The position numbers and the translations under genes were made by a program. Under the pieces are notes generated by a model. That model worked only from the letters and a program-made list of their open reading frames with translations. It was not told where the DNA came from and ran no database searches. Positions 62,824 to 64,000 of a stretch of DNA of 64,000 nucleotides are shown piece by piece (the first letter of the stretch is position 1; each line of letters begins with the position of its first letter). Origin of the DNA: Pedobacter sp. PACM 27299. Lineage in GTDB: Bacteria; Bacteroidota; Bacteroidia; Sphingobacteriales; Sphingobacteriaceae. Location of the stretch: NCBI RefSeq assembly GCF_001412655.1, contig NZ_CP012996.1:5952001-6016000 (forward strand), given 5' to 3'.

Positions 62824-63717
62824 TTAGGGGTTGATCCAGCGATCAGTGAACTTATAAATATTGAAATCCGGTGCTTCTACGGCCTCTTTAATTCCTTCAA
62901 GCAATGCCCGCTTGTCTAAATTGGCCATCCGGTAATGCTGAATGATCTTCAATGCCTTTTCGGCAAGCAGGAATGGCCGGCGTTCGTTATTGGCAGCAGC
63001 AGACTCCATCAGCCAGGAACAAAGTGCGGCTATTCCTGTATTTTTATCTGCCACTGTTTTAAAGATCGGCGTTTGCTGATGCTGGTGATACATCAATTTC
63101 TGCAGGTTATTCGCAAAAGTATCGGCACCTTCCCGATCTGCTTTGTTCACCACAAAAGCCTGTGCAATTTCCATGAGGCCAGATTTAATGTGCTGAATTT
63201 CATCTCCAGACTCAGGCACGAGCACGACTACCGTTTTATCAGCTAATCCTGCAATTTCAATCTCCGACTGCCCCACACCTACGGTTTCAACGAAAATCAG
63301 ATCAAAATTAGCTGCTTTGATCACATCCACCATTTCTATCGTTTTAGCGGAGATCCCACCAAGTGCACCTCTTGTGGCTATAGACCTTATATATACGTTA
63401 GGATTATTGAAGTGTTGAGACATGCGAATCCGATCCCCCAGTAAGGAACCAAAATTAAAAGGAGAAGTAGGATCTACAGCCAGAATAGCAATTCGCTTTT
63501 GCTGCGCCGTTAAATGCATCGTGATGGCATTGACTAAAGTACTTTTTCCTGCCCCAGGAGGACCAGTAATCCCAATTACAGGCGTTTGATTCAATTCCAG
63601 CGACCTTAATAATGCTGCCGCAGGGGCAATGTCATTTTCCACCAGTGTTAAAGCCCTGGCTAGTGCAATGAAGCTGCCTTCTCGTAATTGTGTAAGCAAA
63701 TGAGCAGATGAATGCAT
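62824..63717 (-). CDS. meaB: MeaB-family GTPase of methylmalonyl-CoA mutase
   Basis: This 297-residue G3E-family GTPase protects and reloads the cobalamin cofactor of methylmalonyl-CoA mutase. Walker A is GITGPPGAGKSTLVNAI near residue 47, the Mg-binding region is VDPTSPFNFGSLLGDRIRM near 82, the switch segment is IFVETVGVGQSEIEI near 140, and VVNKADREGAD near 183 is the NKxD base motif. ATG at 63717 (MHSSAHLLTQLREG) is preferred to a frame start at 63750. The mutase genes are not in the window. It is divergent from the glycosyltransferase gene. Confidence 0.95.
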   Translation of the reverse strand: MHSSAHLLTQLREGSFIALARALTLVENDIAPAAALLRSLELNQTPVIGITGPPGAGKSTLVNAITMHLTAQQKRIAILAVDPTSPFNFGSLLGDRIRMSQHFNNPNVYIRSIATRGALGGISAKTIEMVDVIKAANFDLIFVETVGVGQSEIEIAGLADKTVVVLVPESGDEIQHIKSGLMEIAQAFVVNKADREGADTFANNLQKLMYHQHQQTPIFKTVADKNTGIAALCSWLMESAAANNERRPFLLAEKALKIIQHYRMANLDKRALLEGIKEAVEAPDFNIYKFTDRWINP

Positions 63718-63728
63718 TAAATTATATC

Positions 63729-63736
63729 TATCTTTG
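63729..63736 (+). promoter_or_regulatory. Possible -7 box of the glycosyltransferase gene
   Basis: TATCTTTG matches TAnnTTTG, 33 nt before the ATG at 63770. No -33 TTTG. Confidence 0.4.
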
Positions 63737-63769
63737 TACAAATAAAGCAATATGTAATTAAGTAGGCGA

Positions 63770-64000
63770 ATGAATTTTAGTATTTCTGTTGTTATTCCGA
63801 ATTATAACGGAAAATCTTTATTGGCGGATGTTTTACCAAGTGTAGTGATCGCTTTATCTACCCTTCCTTCTTCCAGCGAAATCATCGTAGTGGACGACAA
63901 CTCGACCGATGATTCCATCGCATTCATCAAAGCGAACTTTCCCGAAATTATTGTTTTAAAAAATGAAATCAACCTTGGTTTTTCAAGGACGATGAACAAA
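63770..64000 (+). CDS. Family 2 glycosyltransferase, 3' partial
   Basis: The last 77 codons of the window read as the N-terminus of a GT-A (family 2) glycosyltransferase. VSVVIPNYN-type sequence (ISVVIPNYNGKSLLADVLPS) starts at residue 5, and the nucleotide-sugar motif EIIVVDDNSTDDS lies near 38, then NEINLGFSRTMN near 66. It transfers a sugar to a cell-surface glycan or lipid acceptor. The frame is open to the last base, so catalytic and acceptor regions are not visible. Confidence 0.9.
   Translation, partial: MNFSISVVIPNYNGKSLLADVLPSVVIALSTLPSSSEIIVVDDNSTDDSIAFIKANFPEIIVLKNEINLGFSRTMNK

Noticed and set aside
1..64000. CRISPR array, tRNA, rRNA, transposase or integrase
   Set aside because: No repeat-spacer pattern, no tRNA T-loop with cloverleaf arms, no rRNA-like stretch and no such protein family was seen on either strand.

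Overview
The window is a chromosomal segment of a Bacteroidota bacterium, most likely Sphingobacteriaceae close to Pedobacter. This rests on gene content (SusC-like outer-membrane receptors, a GLPGLI-family protein, DUF3127, DUF5687, DUF6728 and DUF1543 proteins, carboxypeptidase-like regulatory domains), on start sites without clear Shine-Dalgarno sequences, and on repeated matches to the Bacteroidota promoter form TTTG - about 20 bp - TAnnTTTG. No rRNA, tRNA, CRISPR array, transposase or phage gene was seen. It reads as core genome with a few accessory modules.

Layout. 1-6.0 kb: 3' part of an outer-membrane receptor gene with a GLPGLI gene, convergent with a histidine kinase/response regulator operon, then a 417-bp spacer holding a nested inverted-repeat element. 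6.0-11.7 kb: DUF3127 protein, an rRNA methyltransferase, a small HTH regulator behind a 42-bp palindrome, an HD hydrolase, and a phosphate block (PhoR-like kinase, DUF47, PiT transporter) with a Pho-box-like promoter. 11.7-16.4 kb: ECF sigma and anti-sigma genes divergent from a VWA protein and a DUF4197 protein. 16.5-21.5 kb: DEAD-box helicase, rarA and a DUF5687/ABC exporter pair. 21.6-25.8 kb: OmpA-like lipoprotein, an oxidoreductase, an MtfA-like peptidase and an alpha/beta hydrolase. 25.8-32.3 kb: hutH and hutU flank a ZnuD-like receptor and a small His/Cys protein, with seven GTTAGCA tandem repeats between the two middle genes.

32.4-38.4 kb: TetR-like regulator, ABC1 kinase, SDR/DUF2867 protein, an orphan receiver, an NTF2-like protein and hisS. 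38.4-41.1 kb: pyruvate dehydrogenase E1 alpha and E2. 41.3-46.6 kb: NlpC/P60 peptidase, CapA-like lipoprotein, SPFH protein and a Prc/Tsp-like protease. 46.7-52.2 kb: a full cyanophycin module (cphA divergent from cphB, isoaspartyl peptidase and a TPR protein), with an elaborate hairpin element after cphA. 52.3-56.0 kb: a five-gene operon led by fumC. 56.2-61.1 kb: a serine hydrolase and the operon DUF6728-ridA-rarD-recG. 61.1-64.0 kb: a major OmpA-family porin, meaB, and the start of a family 2 glycosyltransferase cut by the window end.

How genes work together. Amino-acid nitrogen handling recurs: hutH/hutU begin histidine breakdown, and cphA/cphB/isoaspartyl peptidase store and release arginine and aspartate. 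The phosphate kinase, its presumed box and the PiT transporter form one regulatory unit. The hut genes around a putative zinc receptor suggest a link between histidine breakdown and metal supply. The strongest non-coding signals are the Pho-like box (9827-9868), the cphA 3' structured element (52057-52170), the promoter lodged in a terminator loop ahead of a 44-residue protein (61016-61047), and the palindrome before the HTH gene (7719-7760).
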